Of a stretch of DNA of 32,190 nucleotides, positions 15,231 to 24,181 are shown piece by piece. The notes beneath the pieces were generated by a model. That model was not told the origin of the DNA. It did no database searches and saw nothing but the letters and a program-made list of their open reading frames with translations. Numbering within the stretch: the stretch's first letter is position 1; each line of letters begins with the position of its first letter. The translations under genes were made by a program, and so were the position numbers. Source of the stretch: Dethiobacter sp. (GTDB lineage: Bacteria > Bacillota > Dethiobacteria > Dethiobacterales > Dethiobacteraceae); NCBI GenBank assembly GCA_018333455.1, contig JAGXTN010000077.1, positions 1 through 32,190 on the forward strand. Direction: 5' to 3'.

Positions 15231-15873
15231 TAAGGATTGGCTGACTGTGGCGTTGGCTAAGGGGCGGATGCTGCCGCCGGCGCTTGAGCTTTTTGAAAAA
15301 GCGGGAATCGGCTGCGGTCAGTTGCGGGAAACCTCGCGGAAACTGGTCTTTACTGTCGAGGAACATAAACTGCGCTTTATTTTGGCTAAACCGATGGATA
15401 TCCCTACCTATGTAGAATATGGTGTTGCCGATTTGGGGGTAGTGGGTAAAGATGTGTTGATGGAACAGGAAAAAGAGCTTTATGAGCTGTTGGATTTGAA
15501 AATCGGTCCCTGCCGTTTGGCGGTGGCGCAAAAATGCGGCGGCGGCAAGTTTAACGGCGGTTATGTCGCTACAAAGTATCCGCGGGTGGCAGAGCGCTAT
15601 TTCCAGGGGCAGGGGAAGCAGGCTGAAGTAATCAAGCTGCACGGTTCTATTGAGTTGGCGCCGCTGCTTAATCTGGCTGACGCAATCGTCGACTTGGTTT
15701 CTACCGGCAAGACGTTAATCGAGCATCATTTGGAAGAAATCGAAGTCATCGCCCAAATTACCTCACGCTTGGTGGCAAACCCCGGCAGCTATCAGGTAAA
15801 AGGAGTGCGGGTAACCGATTTGCTGCAACGTTTGGAGGCGGTCTTGACTGAGGGGGAGGCAAAGCCATGCTAA
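15223..15873 (+). CDS. hisG: ATP phosphoribosyltransferase, short form catalytic subunit
   Basis: It joins ATP and PRPP to give phosphoribosyl-ATP, the first and regulated step of histidine synthesis. At 216 residues it is the short HisG, lacking the C-terminal histidine-binding domain, so it depends on HisZ. LAKGRM near the start and the PRPP-binding DLVSTGKTLIEH (about residues 162-173) are typical. The ATG lies inside the end of hisZ with GGGAGG eight bases upstream, and the stop overlaps hisD by seven bases. Both overlaps suggest translational coupling. Confidence 0.95.
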   Translation: MVNKDWLTVALAKGRMLPPALELFEKAGIGCGQLRETSRKLVFTVEEHKLRFILAKPMDIPTYVEYGVADLGVVGKDVLMEQEKELYELLDLKIGPCRLAVAQKCGGGKFNGGYVATKYPRVAERYFQGQGKQAEVIKLHGSIELAPLLNLADAIVDLVSTGKTLIEHHLEEIEVIAQITSRLVANPGSYQVKGVRVTDLLQRLEAVLTEGEAKPC

Positions 15874-17171
15874 GAGAGTTTAACGCAAAATCATTTCGCG
15901 AAAATTTTGTGCGCCGCGGTTTTGCTGATTTCCCTGCAGAGCTGGCGGCGGTGCGCGCCATTTTGGCGGCTGTGCGCCAAAACGGCGACAGGGCAGTACG
16001 ACAGTATACGCAGCAGTTTGACGGGGCTGCCTTAGAGTTGCTGCGTGTCGGTGAGGATGAGTTTGCGGCGGCGGAGGCAGCAGTGGAGCCGGCGGCGCGG
16101 GAGGCTTTGTTGCGGGCAGCAGAAAATATCCGGGCGTATCATTTGCGCCAGTTGCAAAGCTCGTGGCTGGAGGTCTTGCCCGACGGGGTGGCGCTGGGGC
16201 AGCGGTTGACGGCGGTTGATAGTGTCGGTGCTTATGTGCCGGGAGGGGGCGCCGCTTATCCTTCATCGGTGCTGATGACTGTGCTTCCCGCCCGCGTGGC
16301 CGGAGTAAGGGAAGTGGTGGTAGTGACGCCGCCAAAAGCAAACGGCGAAATTAATCCCTATATTTTGCTGGCGGCAAAAATCGCCGGAGCGGATGCCGTT
16401 TTCAAGTGCGGCGGTGCGCAGGCGGTGGCAGCGCTGGCTTACGGGACGGAGAGCATTCCGCGCGTCGATAAAATTGTGGGGCCGGGCAATATTTATGTGA
16501 CGCTCGCTAAAAGGGAAGTTTACGGCGACGTGGGGATTGATCTGCTGGCTGGCCCGAGTGAAGTGCTGGTGGTGGCTGATGAGACGGCGCGCGCCGATTT
16601 TGTGGCAGCAGATTTATTGTCACAGGCCGAACATGATTTGCTGGCGGCCGCTTATCTGCTTACCACCTCCCGGCGCTTAGCTGCCGATGTGCAGCGGGAG
16701 TTGGCTGTGCAGTCTGCTAAGTTGGAGCGTTGTGATGTGGCGCGACAGGCGCTGATGAAGCAAGGGGCATTGGTGCTGGTTGATTGTCTGGAGGAGGCTT
16801 TTGCCATCGTAAATATGCTGGCGCCGGAACATTTGGAACTGCAAGTTGCCGACCCTTGGGCTGCGCTGGGCAAGGTGCAAAATGCGGGGGCAGTTTTTCT
16901 CGGAGCGTATACGCCGGAGCCGGTGGGCGATTACTGGGCCGGAGCAAATCATGTTTTGCCGACGGCAGGAGCGGCACGTTTTGCTTCGGTGTTATCGGTA
17001 GCTGATTTTATGAAAAAGATGAGTGTGGTATATTACCCGCCGCAGGCTTTGCTTGAGGCGTCTAAACAAATAGAGGCTCTGGCGCGTGTGGAGGGGCTGC
17101 AAGCACACGGGCAGGCGGTGAAGATAAGGAGGGAGTTTCTTGAAAAAACGGGTGGCAAGCATCACACGTAA
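15867..17171 (+). CDS. hisD: Histidinol dehydrogenase
   Basis: This zinc- and NAD-dependent enzyme oxidises L-histidinol to L-histidine in two steps. The 434-residue product has normal length, with YVPGGGAAYPSS, KCGGAQAVAALAYGT, VGPGNIYVT and GPSEVLVVAD. The zinc-ligand and catalytic segments LLSQAEHD and LAPEHLEL are present, and the C-terminal part has GDYWAGANHVLPT. The ATG follows GGGGGAGG and overlaps the hisG stop by seven bases. Its 3' end overlaps hisB by 32 bases. Confidence 0.96.
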   Translation: MLREFNAKSFRENFVRRGFADFPAELAAVRAILAAVRQNGDRAVRQYTQQFDGAALELLRVGEDEFAAAEAAVEPAAREALLRAAENIRAYHLRQLQSSWLEVLPDGVALGQRLTAVDSVGAYVPGGGAAYPSSVLMTVLPARVAGVREVVVVTPPKANGEINPYILLAAKIAGADAVFKCGGAQAVAALAYGTESIPRVDKIVGPGNIYVTLAKREVYGDVGIDLLAGPSEVLVVADETARADFVAADLLSQAEHDLLAAAYLLTTSRRLAADVQRELAVQSAKLERCDVARQALMKQGALVLVDCLEEAFAIVNMLAPEHLELQVADPWAALGKVQNAGAVFLGAYTPEPVGDYWAGANHVLPTAGAARFASVLSVADFMKKMSVVYYPPQALLEASKQIEALARVEGLQAHGQAVKIRREFLEKTGGKHHT

Positions 17172-17730
17172 AACGGGGGAAACTAGCGTGGCGTTGAGCT
17201 TGGTGCTCGACGGTGAAGGCAGAGTTTCGCTGGCTGCCGGAGTGGCTTTCTTTGAGCATATGCTGACGCTTTTTGCACAGCATGGGTTTTTTAATCTTGA
17301 GCTTGAAGCAGAGGGCGATTTGCCAGTGGATGCTCACCATCTGGTGGAAGATGTCGGTTTGGTGCTGGGAGACGCTTTTGCCGAAGCATTGGGAGATAAA
17401 GCGGGGATTAAAAGATACGGTTCTGTTCTTTTACCGATGGATGAGGCGCTGGTGCAGGTGGCGGTAGACCTTTCAGGGCGTCCGTACTTAGGCTTTAAGC
17501 TGAATTTGCCCTCTACACGCCTGGGAAATTTTGAGACAGAGTTGGTGGAAGAATTTCTGCGTGCTTTTGTCAACCGGGCGAAATGTACGCTGCATGTGCA
17601 GCAACTGGCGGGGAGCAATACGCACCATCTGATTGAGGCGGTATTTAAGGGATTGGGACGGGCATTGGATGAAGCTACTGCGCTGGAGCCGCGGCTGAAG
17701 GGGATACCCTCAACCAAGGGTATCTTATAG
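17140..17730 (+). CDS. hisB: Imidazoleglycerol-phosphate dehydratase
   Basis: This manganese enzyme dehydrates imidazole-glycerol phosphate to imidazole-acetol phosphate. The 196-residue monofunctional product carries the duplicated metal-binding motifs DAHHLVED and NTHHLIEA. The start is TTG at 17140: AAGGAGG ends seven bases before it, and the reading begins MKKRVASITRKT, as expected for HisB. It lies inside the last 32 bases of hisD. A perfect eight-base hairpin occupies the last codons, and a 71-base gap follows before hisH. Confidence 0.94.
   Translation: MKKRVASITRKTGETSVALSLVLDGEGRVSLAAGVAFFEHMLTLFAQHGFFNLELEAEGDLPVDAHHLVEDVGLVLGDAFAEALGDKAGIKRYGSVLLPMDEALVQVAVDLSGRPYLGFKLNLPSTRLGNFETELVEEFLRAFVNRAKCTLHVQQLAGSNTHHLIEAVFKGLGRALDEATALEPRLKGIPSTKGIL
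17703..17724 (+). other. RNA hairpin at the end of hisB
   Basis: GATACCCT and AGGGTATC form a perfect eight-base stem with a CAACCA loop. It lies inside the last codons of hisB, just before the only real gap in the his cluster. TTATAGG follows rather than a T-run, so it is at most a weak terminator; mRNA processing or stability control is equally possible. Confidence 0.4.
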
Positions 17731-17801
17731 GAGAAGATAAACCTAGCGGATTAGCAGGATTTTTCTTTTAATCGGGGAATATAGAAGGGCGGGAGTCAGC
17801 G

Positions 17802-18410
17802 ATGATCGCTATTATTGATTACGGCGGAGGGAATCTGCGTAGCGTGCAAAACGGTTTTGCCGCAGCCGGTCTGCCCACGGTGGTTTCTGACGAGCCGCAC
17901 GAACTGGAGGCGGCGGACGGCTTGGTTCTGCCCGGCGTGGGCGCATTTGGCCAAGCGATGAAAAATCTGCGGGAAAGCGGCTTAGGGCAGCTGCTTTTGC
18001 GCCGGGTGGCGGCGGGAGTGCCGTTGCTTGGTATCTGTCTTGGTCTGCAGCTCTTATTTGACAGGAGCGAGGAGAAGGGGGAACATGCCGGGTTGGGGTT
18101 GATTGCAGGCGCTGTAGTGCCTTTTCCCGGTGTGCTGAAAGTGCCGCAAATCGGCTGGAATCAACTGTCTATCCTGCGGGAGCACCCACTGCTGGAAGGG
18201 ATTTCTCAGGGGGACTACTTTTATTTTGTGCACTCATTTTATGCTTGCCCCACTGACCCTGAAGTAGTTTTGGCCAGCGCAGACTACGGGGGAGCTTTTC
18301 CCGCCGTGGTACAAAAAGATAATTTATTTGGGATTCAGTTTCATCCGGAGAAAAGCAGCCGGTTGGGTTTACAGATTCTGAAGAATTTCGGGAGGTTGGT
18401 GGAATGCTGA
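17802..18410 (+). CDS. hisH: Imidazole glycerol phosphate synthase, glutaminase subunit
   Basis: HisH releases ammonia from glutamine and channels it to HisF. The 202-residue product is a class I glutamine amidotransferase with the nucleophile in LGICLGLQLL (Cys79) and the His-Glu pair in FHPEKS (His181, Glu183). It has normal length. The gene follows a 71-base gap after hisB and overlaps hisA by seven bases (ATGCTGA). HisF is encoded one gene further on, completing the two-subunit enzyme. Confidence 0.96.
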   Translation: MIAIIDYGGGNLRSVQNGFAAAGLPTVVSDEPHELEAADGLVLPGVGAFGQAMKNLRESGLGQLLLRRVAAGVPLLGICLGLQLLFDRSEEKGEHAGLGLIAGAVVPFPGVLKVPQIGWNQLSILREHPLLEGISQGDYFYFVHSFYACPTDPEVVLASADYGGAFPAVVQKDNLFGIQFHPEKSSRLGLQILKNFGRLVEC

Positions 18411-19132
18411 TCATTCCCGCCGTAGATATTCGAGACGGACGGTGCGTGCGGTTAGTTCATGGCGAGTTAGCTAAGGAAACAGTCTATCATGCGGATCCAG
18501 TGGCGGTAGCGCTGCGCTGGGAGGCGGAAGGGGCGGCCCGCATCCATCTGGTGGATTTGGACGGTGCGTTTCAGGGTGGGATGCAAAACAGCGCTGTGAT
18601 TGAGCAAATTGCCCGGGCGGTTAAGGTTCCGGTGCAGGTGGGCGGCGGGATTCGAGATGAAGCCAGAGCGGCCGAATTGTTAGACCGAGGCGTCTCCCGC
18701 GTAATTTTGGGCACGGTAGCGGTGACTTCTCCCCGGCTGGTTGAAGAGCTGTGTTATCGCTTCCCCGGTCAAGTGCTGGTGGGGATTGATGCCCGGGCGG
18801 GGCGGGTTGCCATCCGCGGCTGGGTGGAGGAGGCGGAGCAGAGCGCGATTGATTTGGCCTGCAAAATGGGAGACTTGGGCATTAAGGAAATTATTTATAC
18901 CGATATTAACAGGGACGGGACGCTGCAGGGGCCAAACTTGGTGGCGCTGGAGGAAATGGCAAAGGCAGTCAGCCTGCAGGTAATCGCCTCGGGCGGTGTC
19001 TCATCCCTGGATGATCTTCAGAAACTGTGTCTCCTTGAGCCGCTGGGGGTTAGCGGCGTGATTTTGGGACAGGCTCTCTATACCGGGCGGGTTGACTTGC
19101 GTGATGCGCTGAAAATAGCGGGGTGCGCTTAG
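18404..19132 (+). CDS. hisA: Phosphoribosylformimino-5-aminoimidazole carboxamide ribotide isomerase
   Basis: HisA catalyses the Amadori rearrangement of ProFAR to PRFAR. The 242-residue beta-alpha barrel begins MLIIPAVDIRDGRCVRL, with the catalytic Asp8. The second acidic residue lies in YTDINRDGT, and phosphate-binding VGGGIR and ASGGVSS are present. The ATG overlaps the hisH stop, with GGGAGG upstream. It abuts hisF with no intervening base, so the paralogous barrels HisA and HisF are encoded head to tail. Confidence 0.96.
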   Translation: MLIIPAVDIRDGRCVRLVHGELAKETVYHADPVAVALRWEAEGAARIHLVDLDGAFQGGMQNSAVIEQIARAVKVPVQVGGGIRDEARAAELLDRGVSRVILGTVAVTSPRLVEELCYRFPGQVLVGIDARAGRVAIRGWVEEAEQSAIDLACKMGDLGIKEIIYTDINRDGTLQGPNLVALEEMAKAVSLQVIASGGVSSLDDLQKLCLLEPLGVSGVILGQALYTGRVDLRDALKIAGCA

Positions 19133-19912
19133 ATGCTCGCGAAGCGAATTGTGCCTTGTCTGGATGTGAAGGATGGGCGCGTGGTAAAAGGCACACAGTT
19201 TGTACAGCTACGCGATGCCGGCGATCCAGTGTCTTTGGCTCGTTTTTACGATTTGGCCGGCGCCGATGAACTGGTATTTTTGGATATTTCCGCCTCACAT
19301 GAGGGACGGGGGACGATGTTGGATGTTGTGCGCCGTACGGCGGAACAGGTCTTCATTCCCTTTATTGTGGGCGGCGGCATCAGCCGGCTGGAGGATGTGC
19401 GCCGGTTGCTGGGTGCCGGGGCGGATAAAGTGTCGCTAAATACGGCGGCTGTAGAAAATCCGCAGTTGATTTCCGCCGCCGCAGAGCATTTCGGCTCGCA
19501 GTGCGTCGTGCTGGCGGTGGACGCAAAATGGAACGCGACGCTCGGCACTTGGGAGGTCTATACGCACGGCGGACGGAATGCCACGGGCAAAGATGTGCTT
19601 ACCTGGGTGGCGGAGGGAGAACGGCTTGGCGCCGGCGAAATTCTTTTAACGAGCATGGATTGTGACGGCGGCAAGGACGGATATGATTTGCGGCTTACAG
19701 CGGCGGTGGCAGAGCAGGTTAATCTTCCGCTGATTGCCTCCGGCGGCGCCGGTACGATGGAACATTTTTATGCGGCGCTGACGGCAGGGAAAGCGGATGC
19801 CGCGTTGGCTGCCTCTGTTTTCCATTATCAGGAGTTTAGTGTGGCGGAAGTCAAGCTGTATCTTCGAAAACGGGGGGTGCCAGTGCGCTATGACGAAATT
19901 GAAATTTGCTGA
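19133..19912 (+). CDS. hisF: Imidazole glycerol phosphate synthase, cyclase subunit
   Basis: HisF uses ammonia from HisH to convert PRFAR to imidazole-glycerol phosphate and AICAR. The 259-residue barrel starts [20 protein letters not shown], with Asp11. It has VGGGISR, the second catalytic aspartate in [14 protein letters not shown], and [11 protein letters not shown]. The ATG directly follows the hisA stop. No strong ribosome site precedes it, suggesting translational coupling. The last 23 bases overlap hisIE. Confidence 0.96.
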   Translation: MLAKRIVPCLDVKDGRVVKGTQFVQLRDAGDPVSLARFYDLAGADELVFLDISASHEGRGTMLDVVRRTAEQVFIPFIVGGGISRLEDVRRLLGAGADKVSLNTAAVENPQLISAAAEHFGSQCVVLAVDAKWNATLGTWEVYTHGGRNATGKDVLTWVAEGERLGAGEILLTSMDCDGGKDGYDLRLTAAVAEQVNLPLIASGGAGTMEHFYAALTAGKADAALAASVFHYQEFSVAEVKLYLRKRGVPVRYDEIEIC

Positions 19913-20522
19913 AGATGGCTTGATTCCGGTGGTAATCCAGGAGGCAGAAACGCAGCGGGTGTTGATGCTTGCCTATATGAATGAGGAGGCACTGCAAAAA
20001 ACAATCGCTACCGGCCAAACTTGGTTTTACAGCCGCAGCCGCCAGGAACTTTGGCACAAGGGCGCCACATCCGGCCATTTTCAGCAGGTAAAACGGATTG
20101 ATTATGATTGTGACGGCGATGCGCTGCTCGTGCAGGTGGAACAGGTGGGTGGCAGCGCCTGTCATACGGGAGCAACCAGCTGTTTTTACGAAACGCTCTT
20201 TGGCGATGCATCTGTCGGTACGGCTAACTTTCTGGCGGAATTGGCACAAATTATTGAGGAGCGGAAGATAACTAAGCCGGCTGGTTCATATGTGGCTAAA
20301 CTTTTTGAGCAGGGGCTGGATCGGATTTTAAAAAAAGTTGGCGAAGAGGCGGGCGAAGTGATTATTGCCGCTAAGAATCAAGATCGCACGGAACTAATTT
20401 ATGAAAGCAGCGATTTATTTTTCCATCTGTTGGTGTTGCTCTCGGAAAAAAATGTGACGCTGGCGGAAGTCTTGCGGGAGTTGGCTAGACGCCACCGTCC
20501 TGCGACTGCGGGGCAGGCATAA
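19890..20522 (+). CDS. hisIE: Bifunctional phosphoribosyl-AMP cyclohydrolase / phosphoribosyl-ATP pyrophosphatase
   Basis: It carries out steps two and three of histidine synthesis. The 210-residue product has the HisI domain first (about residues 1-105), with zinc- and magnesium-binding DCDGDA (73-78) and CHTG (91-94). The HisE MazG-like domain follows (about 115-205), with [14 protein letters not shown] chose the ATG at 19890 inside hisF because it gives the normal N-terminus ([15 protein letters not shown]). The frame is open further upstream, but that part is unlike HisI. Its stop shares a base with hisJ (TAATG). Confidence 0.95.
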   Translation: MTKLKFAEDGLIPVVIQEAETQRVLMLAYMNEEALQKTIATGQTWFYSRSRQELWHKGATSGHFQQVKRIDYDCDGDALLVQVEQVGGSACHTGATSCFYETLFGDASVGTANFLAELAQIIEERKITKPAGSYVAKLFEQGLDRILKKVGEEAGEVIIAAKNQDRTELIYESSDLFFHLLVLLSEKNVTLAEVLRELARRHRPATAGQA

Positions 20523-21331
20523 TGTTTGTGGATTATCATTTGCATACCGTCCGTTGTTGTCATGCCAGCGGCAGCTTGGCAGAATATTTGGCGGAAGCAG
20601 AGAAAAAGGGGCTGGCTGAAATCGGCTTTGCCGACCATTTCCCCTTGGACTTATTTGGTGTAGTGGAGGATGAGCCGCTGACGATGCGTGCCTCAGAGCT
20701 GCCCGATTATATCCGGGATGTGGAGTTGCTGCGCCAGCAGGCGAATATCCCTGTGCGTCTTGGCGTGGAGGTGGAATATCTGCCCGGACGGGAACGGGAA
20801 ACTGCCGAAATGTTGGCTGGTTACGGTTTCGATTATGCCATCGGCTCAATCCACTATCTTGACGGCTGGGATTTTACCCATCCCGGTCAAATCGAACGCT
20901 ATAAGCTGGAAGATATTGATGCTCTCTATGAGCGCTACTTTACGCTTGTACAGCAGATGGTAGCCAGCCGCTTGTTTCAAATTATCGGTCACTTAGATGT
21001 GGTCAAAAAGTTTTCCTTTTTCCCGCGCCGGAGATGGGAGCATCTGCTGGAAAATACCTGTCGGGCAATAAAACAGGCAGACGTCTGTGTGGAGCTAAAT
21101 ACTGCAGGTTGGCGCGCGCCGGTAGGTGAGGCTTACCCAGCAGAAGCTTTTTTGGCAAAGTGTTCCGAAATGAACGTGCCGGTGACGATGGGTTCCGATG
21201 CCCACAAACCACGGGACGTCGGCAGCGGCTTGCACCGTGCCGCGCTGCTCCTGCATAATTTGGGCTTTAAGGAGATAGCGACTTTTAACGCAGGGCAGCG
21301 GCAGATGCGTCCGCTGACATGGTCAGGCTAG
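20522..21331 (+). CDS. hisJ: Histidinol-phosphatase, PHP family
   Basis: It dephosphorylates L-histidinol phosphate. The 269-residue product is a PHP-type trinuclear metal enzyme with DYHLHT (His6, His8), FADHFP (Asp38, His39), GVEVEYLPG, GSIHYLDGWDF, IGHLDVVKKF and GSDAHKP in the expected order. It is unrelated to the HAD-type phosphatase of enteric bacteria. It closes the his cluster and is coupled to hisIE by a one-base overlap. With hisJ present, hisC is the only biosynthetic step missing from the cluster. Confidence 0.93.
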   Translation: MFVDYHLHTVRCCHASGSLAEYLAEAEKKGLAEIGFADHFPLDLFGVVEDEPLTMRASELPDYIRDVELLRQQANIPVRLGVEVEYLPGRERETAEMLAGYGFDYAIGSIHYLDGWDFTHPGQIERYKLEDIDALYERYFTLVQQMVASRLFQIIGHLDVVKKFSFFPRRRWEHLLENTCRAIKQADVCVELNTAGWRAPVGEAYPAEAFLAKCSEMNVPVTMGSDAHKPRDVGSGLHRAALLLHNLGFKEIATFNAGQRQMRPLTWSG

Positions 21332-21376
21332 AGTCAGCCAAGTTAAGTAACGAAGTGAAAAGGCAGGGGAAGTGGA

Positions 21377-21826
21377 ATGAGGCTTTCAACCAAAGGTCGC
21401 TATGGTGTCCATGCCATGTTCGATTTAGCCATGCATAGCGGCGACGCTGCTATTGCCCTAAAGAGCGTGGCTCAGCGCGAAAATATCTCGGAAAAATATC
21501 TTGAGCATCTTTTTGCTAATCTAAAAAAGGCAGGCTTAATTCATAGTGTGCGCGGCGCTCAGGGAGGCTATCGTTTGGCGCGGCCGCCGGAAGAAATTAC
21601 ATTGGGTGATATCATCCGGGTGCTGGAAGGGCCGGTGGCTCCGGCTGAATGCAAGGCGGAGGCGGGCGGTAATGAAGACTGTCACAGCTCCTCCTCATGT
21701 GCGATGCGTTCCATCTGGTGCCGCATCCGTGATGAGATTAACAGCATTTTAGATAATATTACCTTGGCGGAAGTGGTGGAAGAACAACGGAAACGCAGTG
21801 GGCAAGGGTATATGTTTCATATCTAA
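21377..21826 (+). CDS. Rrf2-family transcriptional regulator, IscR-like
   Basis: The 149-residue product has the Rrf2 winged-helix start (MRLSTKGRYGVHAMFDLA) and the wing segment VRGAQGGYRLARP. A cysteine cluster follows: Cys92, Cys102, Cys108 and Cys115. Three such cysteines bind a [2Fe-2S] cluster in IscR, so it is probably a redox- or iron-sulfur-responsive regulator. No isc, suf or cysteine-synthesis gene is next to it: hisJ ends 45 bases upstream and an Ogt-type gene begins 50 bases downstream. CymR-type regulators are close relatives but lack this cysteine set. The target is unknown. Confidence 0.88.
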   Translation: MRLSTKGRYGVHAMFDLAMHSGDAAIALKSVAQRENISEKYLEHLFANLKKAGLIHSVRGAQGGYRLARPPEEITLGDIIRVLEGPVAPAECKAEAGGNEDCHSSSSCAMRSIWCRIRDEINSILDNITLAEVVEEQRKRSGQGYMFHI

Positions 21827-21876
21827 ACGGGCGGTGACAAGCGGTTTCTGAGCAACTGATTGCGAGGAGGATGCTA

Positions 21877-22374
21877 ATGAGAATCGGTGAAGTTGCCGCT
21901 TGCCGCTCGGTGGAGACGGCGGGCGGGTTTGTAGCGCTGGCATATACTGCGGCAGGCTTGTATGAGCTGGAGTTGCCGCAAGCAGAGAGCAAAGACGGCT
22001 ATCTGGCTGTGGGCCGGACAGACCCGGTGTGGCTGCAAAAATTGGCGGCAGATTTAGGCAGTTACTTTAATGGTGAGCCGATTTCCTTTGACTGTCCGCT
22101 GGATTATAATTTTTATCCGCCGTTTTTTAAGGATGTTTTAACAGTTTGTGCCAAAATTGCCTATGGGCAGCGGCGCACTTACGGCTGGTTGGCGGCGGAG
22201 GCTGGTTCGCCTAAGGCTGTGCGGGCGGCAGGCCAGGCTATGGCTAAAAACAGGACGCCTTTAGTTATCCCTTGTCATCGAGTGCTGCGCAGTGATGGGG
22301 GTTTGGGTGGTTTTAGCGGCGGACTGTTCTGGAAAGAGAAACTATTGGCGCTGGAAGTTGCCGCTCAAGCCTGA
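21877..22374 (+). CDS. ogt: Methylated-DNA--[protein]-cysteine S-methyltransferase
   Basis: It repairs O6-methylguanine and related lesions by irreversible transfer of the alkyl group to its own cysteine. The 165-residue product has the helix-turn-helix part (YGWLAAEAGSPKAVRAAGQAMAKN) and the active site IPCHRV (residues 131-136, Cys133), followed by GGLGGFSGG. I chose the ATG at 21877 rather than the in-frame ATG at 21871, because GAGGAGG abuts the latter with no spacing. No Ada-type regulatory domain is present. The symbol is by family; Ogt and AdaB types are hard to separate. Confidence 0.9.
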   Translation: MRIGEVAACRSVETAGGFVALAYTAAGLYELELPQAESKDGYLAVGRTDPVWLQKLAADLGSYFNGEPISFDCPLDYNFYPPFFKDVLTVCAKIAYGQRRTYGWLAAEAGSPKAVRAAGQAMAKNRTPLVIPCHRVLRSDGGLGGFSGGLFWKEKLLALEVAAQA

Positions 22375-22441
22375 AGAGTTACGATCGCAAGAGCAGTTTA
22401 GTGGAGGTAGTGCCGGCTGCTCTGCCGGGGAGGAACAGAGG

Positions 22442-23020
22442 ATGATTGATCCGGAGGCATTTCGTCAATCGGTTGGTTCGTTTTATTGGGAGGTGGCGCT
22501 GCTGGGGCTGGGCCTGTTGTCAGGCTTGTTTATAACCTTGCGGCTGATTAAGCGTGCTGAGCTTGCTGAGGGTGCTTCCCGCACTGACTTTTGGTGCCTG
22601 GCTGATCTTTGCGCTCCCGGGCTGGCTTTAGTTCAAGCTATTTGGAGCTTAAGAGGTTTTTTCAGTCAGGCAGGATATGGAATTGAGACTAAGGTGCCCT
22701 GGGCCGTATTTTTTGACGGCGTGCCGCGGCATCCCTTGTTTTTGTACCATTTTGCTTTAAATTTAGCGTTATTTTTCTTTCTGCTCCATGTTGGCAAACG
22801 GGAAAAAGTGCCGGGAACAGTCTTTTTGCGCTATTTTATTTGGTATTTTGGGGGGCGTTACTGGATTGAGGGTGTGGTGGCAGACCCGTTGCTTTGGTGG
22901 CGCTTTAAGGCCGGTCAGCTGGTCAGCCTGCTTTTGCTCCACGTTGGGTTAATTTTGCAGTGGCAGCGCCGGCGCCGGTTTAAAAAAGCAGAGGGAGGCG
23001 AGCAAGGATGCGTTACCTGA
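22442..23020 (+). CDS. Degenerate Lgt-like integral membrane protein
   Basis: The 192-residue product resembles prolipoprotein diacylglyceryl transferase (Lgt) in several blocks: the first membrane helix ([14 protein letters not shown]), [26 protein letters not shown] and [10 protein letters not shown]. It is about 70 residues shorter than Lgt: the stretch carrying GARLYY and the HGG loop is missing. The catalytic GRxxNF is replaced by WSLRGF, the acidic residue after RHPxxLY is His, and the Arg of IEGLR is Val. It is probably not an active Lgt. About four or five membrane helices are visible. The ATG follows GGGGAGG by eight bases; the 3' end overlaps aroC by 13 bases. Confidence 0.75.
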   Translation: MIDPEAFRQSVGSFYWEVALLGLGLLSGLFITLRLIKRAELAEGASRTDFWCLADLCAPGLALVQAIWSLRGFFSQAGYGIETKVPWAVFFDGVPRHPLFLYHFALNLALFFFLLHVGKREKVPGTVFLRYFIWYFGGRYWIEGVVADPLLWWRFKAGQLVSLLLLHVGLILQWQRRRRFKKAEGGEQGCVT

Positions 23021-24168
23021 CGGCGGGGGAGTCGCATGGCCCTGCGCTATGCGCCATTGTTGAAGGGTTGCCAGCCAACCTTTCGCTTGATCCGGAAAAG
23101 ATAAACGCCGATTTGGCGCGGCGGCAGCAAGGTTATGGTCGGGGCGGCCGAATGAAGATCGAGAAAGATTGTGTGGAAGTGCTTTCCGGTTTGCGTTTCG
23201 GACGTACGCTCGGCAGCCCGTTGGCACTGCGGATTATTAACCGTGACTTTGAAAACTGGCGGGGAAAGATGGACCCGGCAGGGACTGAACCGGCGGATTT
23301 AGAGACGGTAACACGGCCGCGTCCGGGGCATGCCGATTTAGCGGGTGCATTAAAGTTTAATTTGGCAGATGTGCGCGATGTGTTGGAGCGGGCCAGCGCA
23401 CGTGAAACGGCAGCGCGCGTCGTGGTGGGGGCGGCTGCAAAAGCGCTTCTGTCCGCGTTTGGCATTCAGGTGTATTCGCAGATTGCGGCCATCGGAGAAG
23501 TTGCCGCAGAGACTCTGCCTGCCGAAGCGCTGGAGTTAAAATACGGTGAGGTGGAAGAATCCCAGCTGCGCAGTGCAGACAAAGCGACGGAAGCCGCCAT
23601 GATGGCGGCTATTGACGATGCTAAGGCGGCAGGCGATTCACTGGGCGGAGTTTTTGAAGTGGTCGTATTAGGTTTACCGGCAGGTCTGGGGAGTTATACC
23701 CACTGGGACAAGAAGCTTGACGGCCGCCTAGCTGCAGCGCTGATGAGCATCCAGGCGATTAAAGGGGTAGAGGTGGGCGGTGGCTTTGCTTTAGCGGCGC
23801 TGCCCGGTTCCGCTGTCCATGACCAAATCGCTTATCAGGAAGGACGGGGTTATTTTCGTCTTACTAATCGTGCCGGCGGAATCGAAGGCGGCATGACTAA
23901 TGGGGAGCCTGTCGTTCTCCGAGCGGCCATGAAACCTATCCCCACGTTATATAAGCCGTTAAAGAGTGTAGAGATGGCTAATCACCTGCCCTTTGAGGCG
24001 GCGGTGGAACGTTCTGATGTTTGCGCCGTACCGGCGGCGGCGGTGGTGGGGGAAGCGGTGGTGGCGTGGGAAATAGCGCTTGCGCTGCGCGAAAAGGTGG
24101 GTGGTGACTCTGTGGAGGAAATGCAGGCGAACCTAGCGAATTACTTAAAAATTTTAGCCGGACGCTAG
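23008..24168 (+). CDS. aroC: Chorismate synthase
   Basis: This FMN-dependent enzyme converts EPSP to chorismate by 1,4-elimination. The 386-residue product has the signatures [44 protein letters not shown], and [16 protein letters not shown]. It is typical of the monofunctional bacterial enzyme, which needs reduced flavin from elsewhere. The ATG at 23008 has GGGAGG about ten bases upstream and overlaps the end of the Lgt-like gene. aroB follows 13 bases later, so the two shikimate genes form a second aro unit separate from aroF-tyrA-aroA. Confidence 0.96.
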   Translation: MRYLTAGESHGPALCAIVEGLPANLSLDPEKINADLARRQQGYGRGGRMKIEKDCVEVLSGLRFGRTLGSPLALRIINRDFENWRGKMDPAGTEPADLETVTRPRPGHADLAGALKFNLADVRDVLERASARETAARVVVGAAAKALLSAFGIQVYSQIAAIGEVAAETLPAEALELKYGEVEESQLRSADKATEAAMMAAIDDAKAAGDSLGGVFEVVVLGLPAGLGSYTHWDKKLDGRLAAALMSIQAIKGVEVGGGFALAALPGSAVHDQIAYQEGRGYFRLTNRAGGIEGGMTNGEPVVLRAAMKPIPTLYKPLKSVEMANHLPFEAAVERSDVCAVPAAAVVGEAVVAWEIALALREKVGGDSVEEMQANLANYLKILAGR

Positions 24169-24181
24169 GAGGCGGATCTGG

